A stretch of 64,000 nucleotides of DNA from Bacillota bacterium (lineage in GTDB: Bacteria > Bacillota > Clostridia > Lachnospirales > Lachnospiraceae), in NCBI GenBank assembly GCA_023392615.1, contig JAEVYT010000021.1, positions 1-64,000 on the forward strand, read 5' to 3'. Every line of letters starts with the position of its first letter. Position 1 is the first letter of the stretch. The notes under the pieces were generated by a model that saw only the letters and a list, made by a program, of their open reading frames with translations, had not been told where the DNA came from and did no database searches. Below, one piece after another: positions 1 through 8,582 of the stretch. A program made the translations under genes and the position numbers.

Positions 1-66
1 TGTTATATTTAAAGGGCTTCGCCGCATTTTTTTGACTATTTGTCAAGTGAATTTTTTTAAATCAAC

Positions 67-104
67 AAAAAAAAGACAGCCTGATTAAAAAATCAAACTA
101 TCTT
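67..104 (-). terminator. Intrinsic terminator for minus-strand transcription
   Basis: Read on the minus strand, the arms AAGATAGTTTGATT and AATCAGGCTGTCTT pair over 14 positions (with G-T wobbles) around a 4-base loop and are followed by eight T residues. The plus direction lacks a comparable T-run. No protein gene that would use it is visible immediately upstream on the minus strand, so it may end a small RNA transcribed through the structured element at 125-198. Confidence 0.6.
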
Positions 105-124
105 TCTTAACTTAATGACATTGG

Positions 125-198
125 ATGCTGTACGTAGCGGTACATAGGGTTGTACCCGATATAAATATCAGCTACAACCCAAGTACCGACGACAGCAT
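125..198. repeat. Nested three-part inverted repeat (long imperfect hairpin)
   Basis: Three pairs of arms nest inside one another: ATGCTGT (125-131) with ACAGCAT (192-198), CGGTAC (138-143) with GTACCG (183-188), and GGGTTGTA (147-154) with TACAACCC (173-180). This gives a 74-nt foldback that ends where the first 147-bp direct repeat begins. Its function is unknown. Lying just upstream of the minus-strand terminator at 67-104, it could be the body of a small minus-strand RNA. Confidence 0.55.
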
Positions 199-344
199 AC
201 AGTTTCAGTTAAATTGTATATAGCACTATCCTATACAATCAACGGTGAGGTAAATAAAAATAACATAGCCTGAGGTTTGGCCATAACAAGCTGAATTTTC
301 TTGAGTTACTGCATAAATCGTAAGAGTGCAATAACTCTGACGAA
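198..344. repeat. 147-bp direct repeat, copy 1
   Basis: This copy matches 394-540 over 147 bp with no gaps and about six substitutions. It contains two foldbacks: TTGTATA...TATACAA near its left end and GAGTTACTGCA...TGCAATAACTC near its right end. Both copies keep a 17-codon minus-strand frame beginning MAKPQ, but no ribosome-binding site precedes it. No known family was recognised. Confidence 0.8.
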
Positions 345-393
345 AATTTGCAATCGTTTATCGACACCTGCCAAGCTACCCTATCATCAGGAG

Positions 394-540
394 TACAGTT
401 TCAGTTAAATTGTATATAGCACTATCCTATACAATCAACGGTGAGGTAAATAAAAATAAAATAACTTGGGGTTTGGCCATAACAAGCTGAATTTTCTTGT
501 GTTACTGCATAAATCGTAAGAGTGTAATAACTCTGACGAA
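394..540. repeat. 147-bp direct repeat, copy 2
   Basis: Second copy of the 198-344 repeat, separated from it by 49 bp of unrelated sequence. The left hairpin (TTGTATA/TATACAA) is identical in both copies. In the right hairpin one G-C pair becomes a G-T wobble and one A-T pair is lost. The high identity suggests a recent duplication. It is not a CRISPR array, because there are only two units and they are long. Confidence 0.8.
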
Positions 541-611
541 TATAAGAGTTAAATTCTCATGGGTTAAGCGCTGTGTTTGCGTGAAAATGGGGATAAATCG
601 TAATATTTTCT

Positions 612-639
612 TTGAGATCCAGGAAGTTTCTGTTATAAT
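612..639 (+). promoter_or_regulatory. Sigma-A-type promoter
   Basis: TTGAGA (612-617) and TATAAT (634-639) are separated by 16 bp. This is the best promoter ahead of the surface-protein gene starting at 805 and implies an untranslated leader of about 160 nt. Confidence 0.6.
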
Positions 640-804
640 TATACATATAATACAAGTTACTAGATGATTGTGCATGATGAATGATATATTCTTCTATTCA
701 GTAGAAATACATGGAGGAATGGCTTTATTATTGATGGACTAAACATTGCATAAAATATATAGCGGATAATGTGGCAATTATTAAAAATTATAGGAGGGAA
801 AGAG

Positions 805-1755
805 TTGAAAAGAAAGATTTTGTTATTGGTCGTTTTAATTTTTACCACAGTATTTATGTTGAATGTTCAGACACAAAAAGCAAGTGCGGCTACGGAGAAG
901 GGAAAGAAGTATGAAACTGAGAATAACGGTAGCTTCCAACAAGCGAACGTTATTCGTACAAATGAAGATTATTATGGTAACGTCAAGAGTAAGCAAGATA
1001 ATGATTGGTTTACATTCACAACCACAAAGAAGGGTTATGTATCGGTTTCATTTTCACACCCATATTTTAAATCAGGGGTTTCTAAACATTATTGGGATGT
1101 AGAATTATTTACACAAGATGGAACAAGTTATAAATCAATACAGAATGAACCCTGGTTGATCGGCGGAAGTTATAATCTGAAAACGAATAAGATGCTTCTA
1201 CCAGCGGCAAAATATTATATTAAAGTCAATAACCATTCAGATGAAACAGGATCTTATCTGAAGACTGATACTTATACTCTACGAGTATCATTTGCACAAC
1301 ATATTAATATAACTAAAGTAACACTCAGTAAAAATTCCTTTGTTTATAATGGATCTATGCAAAAGCCTAAAGCTAGCGTAAAAGATGGATCACTCACGTT
1401 AAAGGAAGGGAAGGATTATAAACTAACTTATCGTAATTCTACAAATGCCGGTACAGGAGTTGTTACGATTACAGGCATCAATAATTATACAGGCAGTATG
1501 GAGAAAAGTTATACCATTCAACCGAAAAGTATAACTACTTTATCTTCTACCTTGAGTCAAACCAAATACCAATATACCGGTAAGAAGAAGACACCTTCTG
1601 TGAAGTTAAAGTACGGTAAGAAATCATTGGTCTTAAATAAAGATTATACTGTTACCTACTCCTCGAATATTAAACCAGGAACAGCCAAAGTAACAATTAA
1701 GGGAATAGGTAACTACAGTGGTACGATAACGAAAACCTTTAAGATAGTTCGATAG
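805..1755 (+). CDS. Secreted surface protein with PPC-like and two tandem repeat domains
   Basis: The TTG start at 805 is chosen because AGGAGGG lies just upstream; an in-frame ATG at 769 has no such signal and would spoil the signal peptide. The 316-residue product has a lysine-rich start and a hydrophobic stretch ending in a KASAA-type cleavage region (about residues 1-29). A beta-sandwich region resembling bacterial pre-peptidase C-terminal domains follows (about 36-163, with the motif DNDWFTF). Two copies of a roughly 72-residue domain end the protein (169-240 and 244-316), each with a KDY...TY...GTxxVTIxGxxNYxG pattern common in clostridial surface proteins. There is no catalytic domain and no LPXTG anchor. 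It is probably an exported adhesin or matrix protein; the exact role is unknown. Confidence 0.8.
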   Translation: MKRKILLLVVLIFTTVFMLNVQTQKASAATEKGKKYETENNGSFQQANVIRTNEDYYGNVKSKQDNDWFTFTTTKKGYVSVSFSHPYFKSGVSKHYWDVELFTQDGTSYKSIQNEPWLIGGSYNLKTNKMLLPAAKYYIKVNNHSDETGSYLKTDTYTLRVSFAQHINITKVTLSKNSFVYNGSMQKPKASVKDGSLTLKEGKDYKLTYRNSTNAGTGVVTITGINNYTGSMEKSYTIQPKSITTLSSTLSQTKYQYTGKKKTPSVKLKYGKKSLVLNKDYTVTYSSNIKPGTAKVTIKGIGNYSGTITKTFKIVR

Positions 1756-1796
1756 AATTGAAACTTAAATTATGAATTTATATTGCTTATGATAAA

Positions 1797-1867
1797 ATAG
1801 GGTATCTTGGTAGTGTCAAAATCATGCTGAGTTAGCATGGTTGTCGCCACAGGCTGAGATACCCTAT
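1797..1867. other. Structured hairpin element after the surface-protein gene
   Basis: Perfect 11-nt arms ATAGGGTATCT (1797-1807) and AGATACCCTAT (1857-1867) enclose a second hairpin, CATGCT-gagtt-AGCATG (1823-1839). No T-run follows on the plus strand, so it is not a classical terminator. The right side carries GGCTGAGATACCC, which resembles one box of the TPP riboswitch, but the remaining TPP core is absent. Confidence 0.5.
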
Positions 1868-2178
1868 ATTTGGGAGCACATTTCTGGAATCAACATATAG
1901 AAGGCATATTATTATTATGAAAGAAACATTAATATAAATAAAAACTTACTTTGGTACCTCATCTGATAAGGCTCTTTTACGCAATTCTAGTAATTATTTA
2001 GCCATATTTTTAAAATTATATTTTTTTTTATGGCTTTATGAGTTATAATCTTTTGTAACTCTTATTCATTTAGAAAAAAAGAGAAATACTATTAATAAGA
2101 TAGCAGGTATGCATACAGCGAATTGTAGCGTAACCAGAATGCTAGTTAATTAATGTGATGGAAATGAGGACTGTTAAC
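1868..2178. other. Noncoding gap before the ECF operon
   Basis: No open frame with a ribosome-binding site is seen. A small foldback, GAGTTA...TAACTC, lies at 2040-2061. The promoter of the ecf operon was not identified with confidence. In relatives rplQ usually lies upstream of ecfA1, but here it is not adjacent. Confidence 0.4.
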
Positions 2179-3033
2179 ATGGATATGCTGAAGGTTGAAA
2201 AATTATCTTTTGAATATATCAGACGTGATGAAGATGGGAATGTGGAATCCATTAATAAAGCGATCGATGATGTAACCCTTAATGTGAAGAAGGGTGATTT
2301 CATTGCAGTATTAGGAGCCAATGGGTCAGGAAAATCAACATTGGCAAAGCACATTAATGCAATCCTATATCCGACTTCAGGTAGTGTATGGGTGAATGGC
2401 CTAAATACTTCTGTCGAAGAGAATATCTGGGATATAAGACAATCTGCCGGAATGGTATTTCAAAATCCTGATAATCAAATAATAGCAACGGTCGTAGAAG
2501 AAGATGTAGGCTTCGGTCCTGAGAATCTTGGGGTACCGAGTGAAGAGATATGGGAGAGAGTTGAGAAGAGTCTAGAAGCGGTAGGAATGCTTGAGTACCG
2601 TGATGCTTCACCGAATAAACTATCCGGGGGTCAGAAGCAAAGGGTAGCAATTGCTGGTATTATGGCGATGAAACCGCAATGTATCGTGCTTGATGAGCCG
2701 ACTGCCATGCTTGATCCTAACGGTAGAAAAGAAGTAATTACAACGGTCAGAGAACTGAATAAAAAAGAAAATGTTACTCTAATCTTGATCACCCACCATA
2801 TGGATGAAGTAATTCACGCAGATCGTGTATATGTTATGGAGAAGGGACATGTCGTGATGGAAGGAACTCCAAGAGAAATCTTTTCCCGCGTAGAGGAGAT
2901 TAAGCAGTATCGTCTTGATGTTCCACAGGTAACGGAACTAGCGTATGAACTTAGAAAAGCAGGACTTGATCTTCCCGAGGGTATCTTAAGCGTGGAAGAG
3001 TTCATGGAAGCGATCAAGGAAGCAAGAAGATAG
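2179..3033 (+). CDS. ecfA1: ECF transporter ATPase EcfA1 (CbiO-type)
   Basis: ATPase subunit of the shared energy-coupling-factor module that powers uptake of vitamins and metal cofactors through interchangeable S components. Visible motifs are Walker A GANGSGKST (about residue 46), Q-loop FQNPDNQ (about 95), signature LSGGQKQR (about 149) and Walker B IVLDEP with DPNGR following, plus the switch histidine in ILITHHMDE. The start at 2179 has GAGG upstream at suitable spacing, giving 284 residues, the usual length. In-frame GTG/ATG codons upstream (2155, 2158) lack a better signal. It forms a heterodimer with EcfA2, encoded downstream. Confidence 0.93.
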   Translation: MDMLKVEKLSFEYIRRDEDGNVESINKAIDDVTLNVKKGDFIAVLGANGSGKSTLAKHINAILYPTSGSVWVNGLNTSVEENIWDIRQSAGMVFQNPDNQIIATVVEEDVGFGPENLGVPSEEIWERVEKSLEAVGMLEYRDASPNKLSGGQKQRVAIAGIMAMKPQCIVLDEPTAMLDPNGRKEVITTVRELNKKENVTLILITHHMDEVIHADRVYVMEKGHVVMEGTPREIFSRVEEIKQYRLDVPQVTELAYELRKAGLDLPEGILSVEEFMEAIKEARR

Positions 3034-3190
3034 CGAAGGTAGATTTATAAAAGCAATACAAAAGCAATACAAAAGACATTGGGTTAACAAAATAATCAAC
3101 TTATGGATAGGTCAGTGAATGACGAATGAAAAATCGGTACGGTTTTATTAGTACGTACTGTGCATAATATAAAAAGAAGCAGGTGAAATA

Positions 3191-4042
3191 TTGCAATTAA
3201 TATTTGATAAAATCAACTATATATATAGTCCGGGCACTACCTTTGCAAGACATGCAATTAAGGATGTCAGCTTTTCCATCAATAAAGGCGAATTCATCGG
3301 TTTAATCGGTCATACCGGCTCCGGTAAATCAACCCTGATCCAGCATATGAACGGATTAGTGAAGGCTACAAGTGGCAATATATATTTTAACGGCCAGGAT
3401 ATCTACGATCAGGGGTACAAATTGAAGGATTTAAGAAGTAAGGTTGGGTTGGTATTTCAGTATCCGGAACACCAACTGTTTGAGACCACCATTTATAAAG
3501 ATGTACTTTTTGGACCTACGAATCTTGGACTGGATAAGTTAGAGTGTGAGATGCGAGCCTATGAAGCATTGAAGATGGTTGGAATCGGTGAGGATCTGTT
3601 GGACGCATCCCCATTTGAGCTGTCAGGAGGTCAAAAACGTAGAGTGGCTATCGCCGGCGTTCTTGCAATGAGACCGGAGGTGTTAATACTGGATGAGCCT
3701 ACAGCAGGTCTCGATCCAAAGGGGCGTGATGACATCTTAGAACAGATCAATAAACTACATGAGGAAAGTGGGATCACAATTATACTAGTTACTCATAGTA
3801 TGGAAGATGTGGCTAATTATGCAGATCGTCTCTTTGTTATGAACCATGGTGAGCTAGTGTTCCAGAACCCAACGAAGGAAGTTTTCTCTCATTATAAAGA
3901 GTTAGAGAGTATGCATTTGGCAGCACCACAAGTGACTTATGTTATGAATTCTTTGAAGAATGCTGGATACCCGGTATCTACAGAAGCTACTACCGTTTCA
4001 GAAGCCAAAGAAGAGATTTTGAAGGCGTGGAGGTTATCATGA
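3191..4042 (+). CDS. ecfA2: ECF transporter ATPase EcfA2
   Basis: Second ATPase of the ECF module, 283 residues, starting at a TTG with AGGTGA upstream. Walker A is HTGSGKST, the Q-loop FQYPEHQLFE is typical of EcfA2, the signature is LSGGQKRR and Walker B is LILDEPTAGLD. The 3' end overlaps the start of ecfT (ATGA at 4039-4042), which indicates translational coupling. A 157-bp gap with a short repeated AAAAGCAATAC motif separates it from ecfA1. Confidence 0.93.
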   Translation: MQLIFDKINYIYSPGTTFARHAIKDVSFSINKGEFIGLIGHTGSGKSTLIQHMNGLVKATSGNIYFNGQDIYDQGYKLKDLRSKVGLVFQYPEHQLFETTIYKDVLFGPTNLGLDKLECEMRAYEALKMVGIGEDLLDASPFELSGGQKRRVAIAGVLAMRPEVLILDEPTAGLDPKGRDDILEQINKLHEESGITIILVTHSMEDVANYADRLFVMNHGELVFQNPTKEVFSHYKELESMHLAAPQVTYVMNSLKNAGYPVSTEATTVSEAKEEILKAWRLS

Positions 4043-4866
4043 TCAGAGACATTACTATCGGACAGTATTATCCGGCGAATTCCGTGATCCATCGTTTGGA
4101 TCCTAGGGTGAAACTGATCGCAACATTTGCTTATATTATATCACTGTTTTTCTTTAAATCCATCTTTGGATATATCCTGGTGGCTGCATTTTTAGGAGCA
4201 GTGATAATACTATCAAAGGTTCCTTTTGGATTTATTATCCGTGGTCTAAAGGCAGTTGTGTTCCTTTTATTATTCACGTCCGTCTTTAATCTGTTTTTGA
4301 CACCGGGCAATTCCATATATCGCATCGGTATTATTAATATAACCGACAAGGGTGTAAGTACCGCCATTTTTTTCAGCATTCGATTAATACTGTTGATTCT
4401 AGGTTCGTCACTTATGACCTTTACTACTACACCTAATCAATTAACAGATGGTCTTGAGAAGGTTATGGGTCCATTAAAACATATTAAAGTACCGGTACAT
4501 GAGATTGCGATGATGATGTCTATTGCACTAAGATTTATCCCGATCCTGCTAGAGGAGACAGATAAAATCATGAAAGCACAGATGGCTAGAGGAGCTGACT
4601 TTGAATCAGGCGGTATCATCAAGCGTTCGAAAAGCATGATTCCACTACTTGTACCTCTATTTGTATCTGCATTTCGTAGAGCAAATGATCTTGCGATGGC
4701 AATGGAGGCAAGATGTTATCGTGGTGGTGACGGACGTACCAAGATGAAGCCGCTTCGTTATCATAGTAGAGATTATATCGCATATATTATTTTACTGGGT
4801 TATATGGCAGCTATCATAGCGATTATGATACTTGAGAATAAAGGAATAATTCCAGTTATGTTTTAA
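4039..4866 (+). CDS. ecfT: ECF transporter transmembrane protein EcfT
   Basis: Membrane scaffold that links the two ATPases to substrate-binding S components. The ATG at 4039 is preferred to the upstream ATG at 4027 because GGAGG lies five bases before it. The 275-residue protein has several hydrophobic segments, an N-terminal LDPRVKL motif typical of CbiQ/EcfT, and the two coupling-helix signatures near residues 180-235, seen here as AQMARGAD and EARCYRGG. It overlaps ecfA2 by four bases. No S component is encoded in the window, consistent with a group II (shared) ECF system. Confidence 0.93.
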   Translation: MIRDITIGQYYPANSVIHRLDPRVKLIATFAYIISLFFFKSIFGYILVAAFLGAVIILSKVPFGFIIRGLKAVVFLLLFTSVFNLFLTPGNSIYRIGIINITDKGVSTAIFFSIRLILLILGSSLMTFTTTPNQLTDGLEKVMGPLKHIKVPVHEIAMMMSIALRFIPILLEETDKIMKAQMARGADFESGGIIKRSKSMIPLLVPLFVSAFRRANDLAMAMEARCYRGGDGRTKMKPLRYHSRDYIAYIILLGYMAAIIAIMILENKGIIPVMF

Positions 4867-4939
4867 ATCGATAGAATATAAGTCAGAAGGATATATGTGA
4901 TTATAGTAAGCTTAAAAAACAAGATATCGGAGTCAATAT

Positions 4940-5710
4940 ATGAAACGAATTAAACTAACAGTAGCATATGACGGAACCGCTTATGCGGGATGGCAATTAC
5001 AACCGGATCAACCTACTGTGGAAGCAAAACTGAACAAAGCATTAACGGAGCTTTTGGGAGAAGAGATTGCAGTAATTGGGGCCAGTAGAACAGATTCCGG
5101 AGTACACTCGCTTGGAAATGTGGCTGTATTTGATACAAATAGTGCGATACCTGCAACAAAGGTATGTTTTGCACTAAATCAGAGGTTGCCGGAGGATATC
5201 CGTGTTCAAACTTCTATTGAAGTCCCAGAGGATTTTCACCCAAGAAAAACGGTGAGCTATAAAACATATGAATACCGAATACTTAATCGAAGAATTGCGC
5301 TTCCCACAGAACGATTATATTCTAATCACATATACTATGAATTAGATATTGCTAAGATGCAGGAGGCAGCAAGCTATCTTGTGGGTGACCATGATTTTAA
5401 GAGCTTTTGTTCTGTAAAAACACAGGTTGTGGATACTGTAAGAACAATTTATCAACTGAAAGTAAGCAAGAATGTGGATAACATTACAATTCGCGTGACC
5501 GGCGGTGGATTTCTTTATAATATGGTAAGAATCATAGCAGGAACTTTGATTGAAGTCGGACGTGGTGCCTATCCTCCGCAAAAGATAATATCCATTTTGG
5601 AGGGATGTGACAGAGGGTTAGCTGGACCTACGGCACCAGCTATGGGTCTCACTCTGATAAAGATAGATTATCCTGAATTAGATGAAATGGAATCTATGCA
5701 AGATAGATAG
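4940..5710 (+). CDS. truA: tRNA pseudouridine(38-40) synthase TruA
   Basis: Converts uridines 38-40 of the tRNA anticodon arm to pseudouridine. The 256-residue length is normal. The catalytic aspartate lies in the ASRTDSGVHS motif (about residues 51-60), close to the family's RTDxGVHA consensus. The C-terminal part carries the conserved GGGFLYNMVRIIAGTLIEVG region. It follows ecfT by 73 bp, the common Firmicutes order ecfA1-ecfA2-ecfT-truA. The usual next genes, rplM-rpsI, are instead found about 50 kb downstream. Confidence 0.95.
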   Translation: MKRIKLTVAYDGTAYAGWQLQPDQPTVEAKLNKALTELLGEEIAVIGASRTDSGVHSLGNVAVFDTNSAIPATKVCFALNQRLPEDIRVQTSIEVPEDFHPRKTVSYKTYEYRILNRRIALPTERLYSNHIYYELDIAKMQEAASYLVGDHDFKSFCSVKTQVVDTVRTIYQLKVSKNVDNITIRVTGGGFLYNMVRIIAGTLIEVGRGAYPPQKIISILEGCDRGLAGPTAPAMGLTLIKIDYPELDEMESMQDR

Positions 5711-5730
5711 ACGGGAAGGATGAGAAATTC

Positions 5731-6417
5731 ATGTTTCATTTTACAACTGACTTATCTTCAGTTAATGATACAACAATCGTTGTTCGAATGGTAATGGCGA
5801 TGGTGCTCGGTGGTATTATTGGATTTGAGCGAGGGCGTGCGGGTCGTCCAGCAGGACTCCGTACACATATACTCGTATGTATAGGATCAACATTGGCTAT
5901 TCTGACCAATCAATATGTATTCGAAAAATATAATGTCAGTGATCCCACCAGAATAGCGGCTCAGGTCATATCCGGCATCGGTTTTCTCGGTGCGGGAACG
6001 ATTATAGTTACCGGAAGACACCAGGTAAAGGGATTAACCACAGCAGCAGGGCTATGGGCTACCGCATGTATGGGTCTGGCTATAGGTATTGGGTTTTACA
6101 AGGCAGCCTTTGTATCTTGTTTTTTGATTGTATTTGCAACAATCGTGCTCCATCGGTTTGATAATATTATGTTGTCCAAGTCAAAGATTTTGGACGTATA
6201 CATAGAGATAAAAAAGACAACACCAATAAATAAAGTGCTGGATGAGATTAAGATGAATGATATTAGCATCGATTCTCTTGAGATAGTTAGAGCCTCTTAT
6301 GATACCAATGCACTTGCTGTTATTATGACGCTTCGATTAAAGAATAAGAGAATTAGACTAGACATCATTGGGGCGATCTGTGCAATAGAAGGGGTGGAAT
6401 TTGCAGAGGAGATCTAG
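5731..6417 (+). CDS. MgtC/SapB-family membrane protein
   Basis: Integral membrane protein of the MgtC family, 228 residues. The N-terminal 140 residues hold about four to five membrane helices with the family motifs GGIIGFERG, GLRTHILV and GIGFLGAGTI, plus KGLTTAAGLWATA. The C-terminal 70 residues look like the small ACT-like cytosolic domain. MgtC proteins are linked to magnesium homeostasis or virulence in other bacteria; the role in this organism cannot be read from sequence. It lies 20 bp after truA and is probably co-transcribed. Confidence 0.85.
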   Translation: MFHFTTDLSSVNDTTIVVRMVMAMVLGGIIGFERGRAGRPAGLRTHILVCIGSTLAILTNQYVFEKYNVSDPTRIAAQVISGIGFLGAGTIIVTGRHQVKGLTTAAGLWATACMGLAIGIGFYKAAFVSCFLIVFATIVLHRFDNIMLSKSKILDVYIEIKKTTPINKVLDEIKMNDISIDSLEIVRASYDTNALAVIMTLRLKNKRIRLDIIGAICAIEGVEFAEEI

Positions 6418-6780
6418 GGCTGGTATATAATTCTGGATTAATTTTTAAAATGCTATGAGCAAAGATATTGGAATGTATAAATAAGGGTATGCTAAATAAA
6501 TAGGACAAGTACAAAAAGACCAAACGCAATGATTTTCATATAACAATTCAAATAATTATAAATTGTGGCAATATAATATGCAATTGGATGTTTAAGGAAA
6601 GAAAATATTGACAAGATAAAAATATATATTATAATTAGTCTACCATATTTAGAGGTTAAAATCTATATATTTACAAAATGTGAAATTTATTTGCATATAT
6701 TTCAAAATTCATCTTTATAATTTAAGTAAATAGTACTATAATGATTAGATGTGGGAGTAAAAAACTGATGGAGGGTTTGA
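6418..6780. other. AT-rich gap at the left end of the polysaccharide island
   Basis: No gene is seen. The gap contains the promoter at 6608-6635 and a second, weaker TATAAT at 6737-6742 close to the first gene. No clear intrinsic terminator for the ecf-truA-mgtC operon was found. Confidence 0.5.
6608..6635 (+). promoter_or_regulatory. Sigma-A promoter of polysaccharide module A
   Basis: TTGACA (6608-6613) and TATAAT (6630-6635) both match consensus, with 16 bp between them. This predicts transcription beginning near 6642 and a leader of about 140 nt before the small membrane protein gene. Confidence 0.7.
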
Positions 6781-6972
6781 ATGAACAGTACGATAATTTC
6801 TCATATGTCATTTTTAAATCAGGAAAAGAATTTAACGAATTTTAATCTTCCTTTACTTATTGCTGTAATAGCAATATTACTAATTGCATTATATATTTGC
6901 GTTCGTATAACCAGAAGAAATAGGCTTTACATCCATCACAAGAGAAAACCTAGAGCTAAAGTAACAGCATGA
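6781..6972 (+). CDS. Small single-pass membrane protein
   Basis: A 63-residue protein preceded by a good GGAGGG site. Residues about 23-42 form one hydrophobic helix (LPLLIAVIAILLIALYICV), followed by a strongly basic tail rich in Arg, Lys and His, so the C terminus should face the cytoplasm. It is the first gene of the operon, 17 bp before the priming transferase. No family was recognised. Position suggests an accessory or regulator of the transferase, but that is inference. Confidence 0.6.
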   Translation: MNSTIISHMSFLNQEKNLTNFNLPLLIAVIAILLIALYICVRITRRNRLYIHHKRKPRAKVTA

Positions 6973-6989
6973 TATGATAGGGGAACCAT

Positions 6990-8405
6990 ATGAAGCGTGA
7001 AAATATTAAAACAACAAAGGCGATAACTTTATTATTAGATTTAGTAAGCGTAGTGGTAGCATTTTATCTCTCCGGATTCATTAGAGGAGGAATTATAAAT
7101 AGCCATGGATTAATGCGAGAAGTATATGGAAATATATTAGCAATATTGATTTTATCAACGTTATTTATAGGTAATATGTCGCTGAATGTGAATATATGTA
7201 AGAGAGGCTTTTATCGAGAATGTGCAAGCCTTATTAAAGATCATACAATCTTATATTTGATTGTATTCGGATATATTATAGTGATGCGGGAAGCAAATGA
7301 TATATCCAGATTATTCTTAGGAATATTTATAGTTTTAAACTTCTTAATAACCTATGTTGTAAGAGGTTATATGAAGATGATTCTTATGCTTGTATATAAG
7401 CATAGTTCTTCCAGTAATAAAGTGATGTTAGTAACGATATCAGAGAATGTTACCAAAGTGATTCAACAGATAAAAATAGAGTATGAATGGCAGATCCATG
7501 TTAATTCAATTGCACTACTGGACAAAAGTGATATTGGACAAATCATGGAAGGAATTGAGGTTGTGGCTGATAAGGAGAATCTTATTGACATCGTAAGACG
7601 TAATGTTGTTGATGAGGTTTTTATATGTCTGCCAAATGATTATAATATTGAGATTGAAGAATTGATCCTTACTTTAGAAAATATGGGAGTGGTAATTCAT
7701 CTAAAAATGGATCTCTTCCATAATCTGAGTATCAAAAATAAAGTAGTTGAAGAGTATGCGGGTCATCAGGTAATTTCATTCTCTACCGTATATTTTAATG
7801 AAGGCTACGTAATTATAAAGAGAATTCTAGATATTCTGGGTGGGTTATTAGGTTGCATCTTAACACTGTTAGTTACTCTGTTCCTAGCTCCAGCTATCTT
7901 AATTGAGTCACCGGGGCCAATCTTCTTTTCCCAAGTGCGTGTAGGTAAGAATGGTAGAAAGTTCAAGATCTATAAATTCCGTTCCATGTACCGTGATGCT
8001 GAGAAGAGAAAAGCCGAGCTTATGGAGAAGAACGAAATGAGCGGCTTAATGTTCAAAATGACCAATGATCCTAGAATTACCAAAGTGGGAAGCTTTATTC
8101 GTAAGACAAGCTTAGATGAGTTCCCGCAATTTTTTAATGTCCTAAAAGGTGATATGAGTCTGGTAGGAACTAGACCACCGACACAGGATGAGTTTGATCA
8201 GTACGAAGGATGGCATAAGAGAAGACTGAGCTTCAAACCTGGATTAACCGGTATGTGGCAGGTTAGTGGCAGAAGTGATATAGAAGACTTTGAAGATGTT
8301 GTCAAGATGGATCTACAGTATATTGATAATTGGTCAATCTTCTTGGATATAAAAATCCTATTTAAAACTGTAGGTGTGGTACTGCTTCGGAGAGGATCAA
8401 AGTAG
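6990..8405 (+). CDS. Priming sugar-phosphate transferase (polyprenyl glycosylphosphotransferase)
   Basis: Starts repeat-unit synthesis by moving a sugar-1-phosphate onto undecaprenyl phosphate. The 471-residue protein has the WbaP/CpsE layout: about four N-terminal membrane helices (residues 10-125), a nucleotide-fold middle domain (about 135-265), a further helix near 280, and the C-terminal catalytic domain. The catalytic part shows FKIYKFRSMYRDAE, KTSLDEFPQ, SLVGTRPP and KPGLTGMWQVSGRS, all signatures of the family. The donor (glucose, galactose or other) cannot be told. It is the only priming enzyme of this type in the window. Confidence 0.92.
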   Translation: MKRENIKTTKAITLLLDLVSVVVAFYLSGFIRGGIINSHGLMREVYGNILAILILSTLFIGNMSLNVNICKRGFYRECASLIKDHTILYLIVFGYIIVMREANDISRLFLGIFIVLNFLITYVVRGYMKMILMLVYKHSSSSNKVMLVTISENVTKVIQQIKIEYEWQIHVNSIALLDKSDIGQIMEGIEVVADKENLIDIVRRNVVDEVFICLPNDYNIEIEELILTLENMGVVIHLKMDLFHNLSIKNKVVEEYAGHQVISFSTVYFNEGYVIIKRILDILGGLLGCILTLLVTLFLAPAILIESPGPIFFSQVRVGKNGRKFKIYKFRSMYRDAEKRKAELMEKNEMSGLMFKMTNDPRITKVGSFIRKTSLDEFPQFFNVLKGDMSLVGTRPPTQDEFDQYEGWHKRRLSFKPGLTGMWQVSGRSDIEDFEDVVKMDLQYIDNWSIFLDIKILFKTVGVVLLRRGSK

Positions 8406-8453
8406 TCATTGATAAAATCTAATCAATATGGTAATAATATGATATATATTAAT

Positions 8454-8484
8454 TCAGTGGACAGTAATTATTACTGTTCACTGA
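8454..8484. other. Near-perfect palindromic hairpin between priming gene and rml genes
   Basis: TCAGTGgACAGTAA pairs with TTACTGTtCACTGA over 13 of 14 positions with a very short loop. No T-run follows, so it may be an mRNA stability or processing hairpin rather than a terminator. The gap of about 175 bp also holds a possible TATAAA box at 8551-8556. Confidence 0.45.
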
Positions 8485-8582
8485 TATTGTGTGTAAGGGC
8501 ATATACATATAATATCGTACAAGTTATTTATAGATATTAATTAAGAATGTTATAAAATAAAATATATTAAATGAGGTGCATC

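Noticed and set aside
107..206. C-terminal fragment of a minus-strand protein gene
   Set aside because: A frame of about 31 codons is open on the minus strand, but the sequence is better explained by the nested inverted repeat, and no family was recognised.
198..540. CRISPR array
   Set aside because: Only two units of 147 bp with one 49-bp spacer; unit length and number do not fit, and there are no cas genes.
1797..1900. TPP riboswitch
   Set aside because: GGCTGAGATACCC matches one conserved box, but the second conserved part (CCTGATCTGG...CCAGCGTAGGGA) is missing and no thiamine gene follows.
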